In this document: positions 63,845 through 64,000 of the stretch, one piece after another
Position numbering within the stretch: the first letter of the stretch is position 1
Layout of the letters: each line of letters begins with the position of its first letter
From: Desulfosporosinus nitroreducens
Lineage (GTDB): Bacteria > Bacillota > Desulfitobacteriia > Desulfitobacteriales > Desulfitobacteriaceae
Direction of reading: 5' to 3'
Assembly: GCF_023897015.1 (NCBI RefSeq)
Contig: NZ_JAMHFY010000001.1
Location: 124,001-188,000 of the forward strand
DNA length: 64,000 bases
Program-made: the position numbers and the translations under genes
Notes under the pieces: model-generated
Told to the model about the DNA's origin: nothing
What the model saw: the letters and a program-made list of their open reading frames with translations, nothing else
Databases searched by the model: none

Positions 63845-64000
63845 ATGAGTCTTGACCAACGTTCTATCATTTTAGCACGAATTTCTGCTGCAGTTGCCTG
63901 TAACGCCCTGGCAGCACTCCGTCTAGCAATTACCGAGGGAACAAATGCAGGTTTATCTAAAGCAGAAATCCAAGAAATTATAAGCTTAGCTAAAGATATT
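63845..64000 (+). CDS. Small protein, carboxymuconolactone-decarboxylase-like, N-terminal part
   Basis: 52 codons before the window ends. GGGAGGAATGTTTA precedes the ATG. The sequence MSLDQRSIILARISAAVACN and SKAEIQEIISLAKDI, with one Cys, resembles the helical AhpD/CMD fold, where members act as peroxidases or decarboxylases. The family call is tentative because the active-site pair, if any, lies outside. Confidence 0.55.
   Translation, partial: MSLDQRSIILARISAAVACNALAALRLAITEGTNAGLSKAEIQEIISLAKDI

Overview
This window comes from a low-GC, anaerobic, endospore-forming Firmicute, most likely Desulfosporosinus or a close Peptococcaceae/Desulfitobacteriaceae relative. That placement is inference. 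It rests on spoIVA at the left edge, a fused ispH-rpsA gene, selenocysteine-containing Hdr-type proteins, many sigma-54 enhancer-binding proteins and strong Shine-Dalgarno sites. Most genes lie on the minus strand. No rRNA, tRNA, CRISPR array or intact insertion sequence was seen.

1-23.5 kb is mostly housekeeping: spoIVA (partial), gpsA, plsY, der, a PDZ/radical-SAM DUF512 protein, an FtsW/SpoVE family protein, ispH-rpsA, plsC, cmk, a CPBP protease, small unknown genes, a zinc-dependent phospholipase C-like protein, marR-ftsH, cardiolipin synthase, and an aroF-tyrA-aroA-azlC-azlD operon.

23.5-59.8 kb is a large catabolic island. Its core is bamB-bamC-bamD-fdhD-bamE-bamF-bamG-bamH-bamI (48.8 to 37.5 kb), a class II (tungsten, ATP-independent) benzoyl-CoA-reductase-type complex. 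BamE and BamF each need an in-frame UGA read as selenocysteine; conventional ORF calling splits or truncates both. Around the core are beta-oxidation and alicyclic-acid genes: a 4-hydroxybutyryl-CoA dehydratase-like protein, hbd, BadI-like and BadH-like enzymes, two crotonases, an amidohydrolase, a CoA-transferase, an MBL-fold hydrolase and a thiolase. A second SDR and a TRAP transporter (dctPQM) lie to the right. Three CBS/PAS sigma-54 activators and a LytTR response regulator are interspersed. Six GG-N10-GC sigma-54 promoters head the transcription units, so the island looks like one sigma-54 regulon that imports an organic acid, makes its CoA ester, reduces or opens a ring and oxidises the product to acetyl-CoA.

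59.9-64 kb holds a second aromatic locus, a hutP-like gene followed by aroH and a short aroF, then an unknown membrane-anchored protein, a BaiN/HI0933-type flavoprotein and the start of a small CMD-like gene. The leaders of both aromatic operons end in a terminator hairpin and carry clusters of NAG triplets with an 8-nt period. Because HutP proteins bind NAG triplets in RNA, the hutP-like gene may control both aromatic operons by antitermination. This is the most novel hypothesis in the window.

Two families of structured intergenic repeats are also present: a roughly 100-bp element (five copies, one partial) and a double-hairpin element (two copies).
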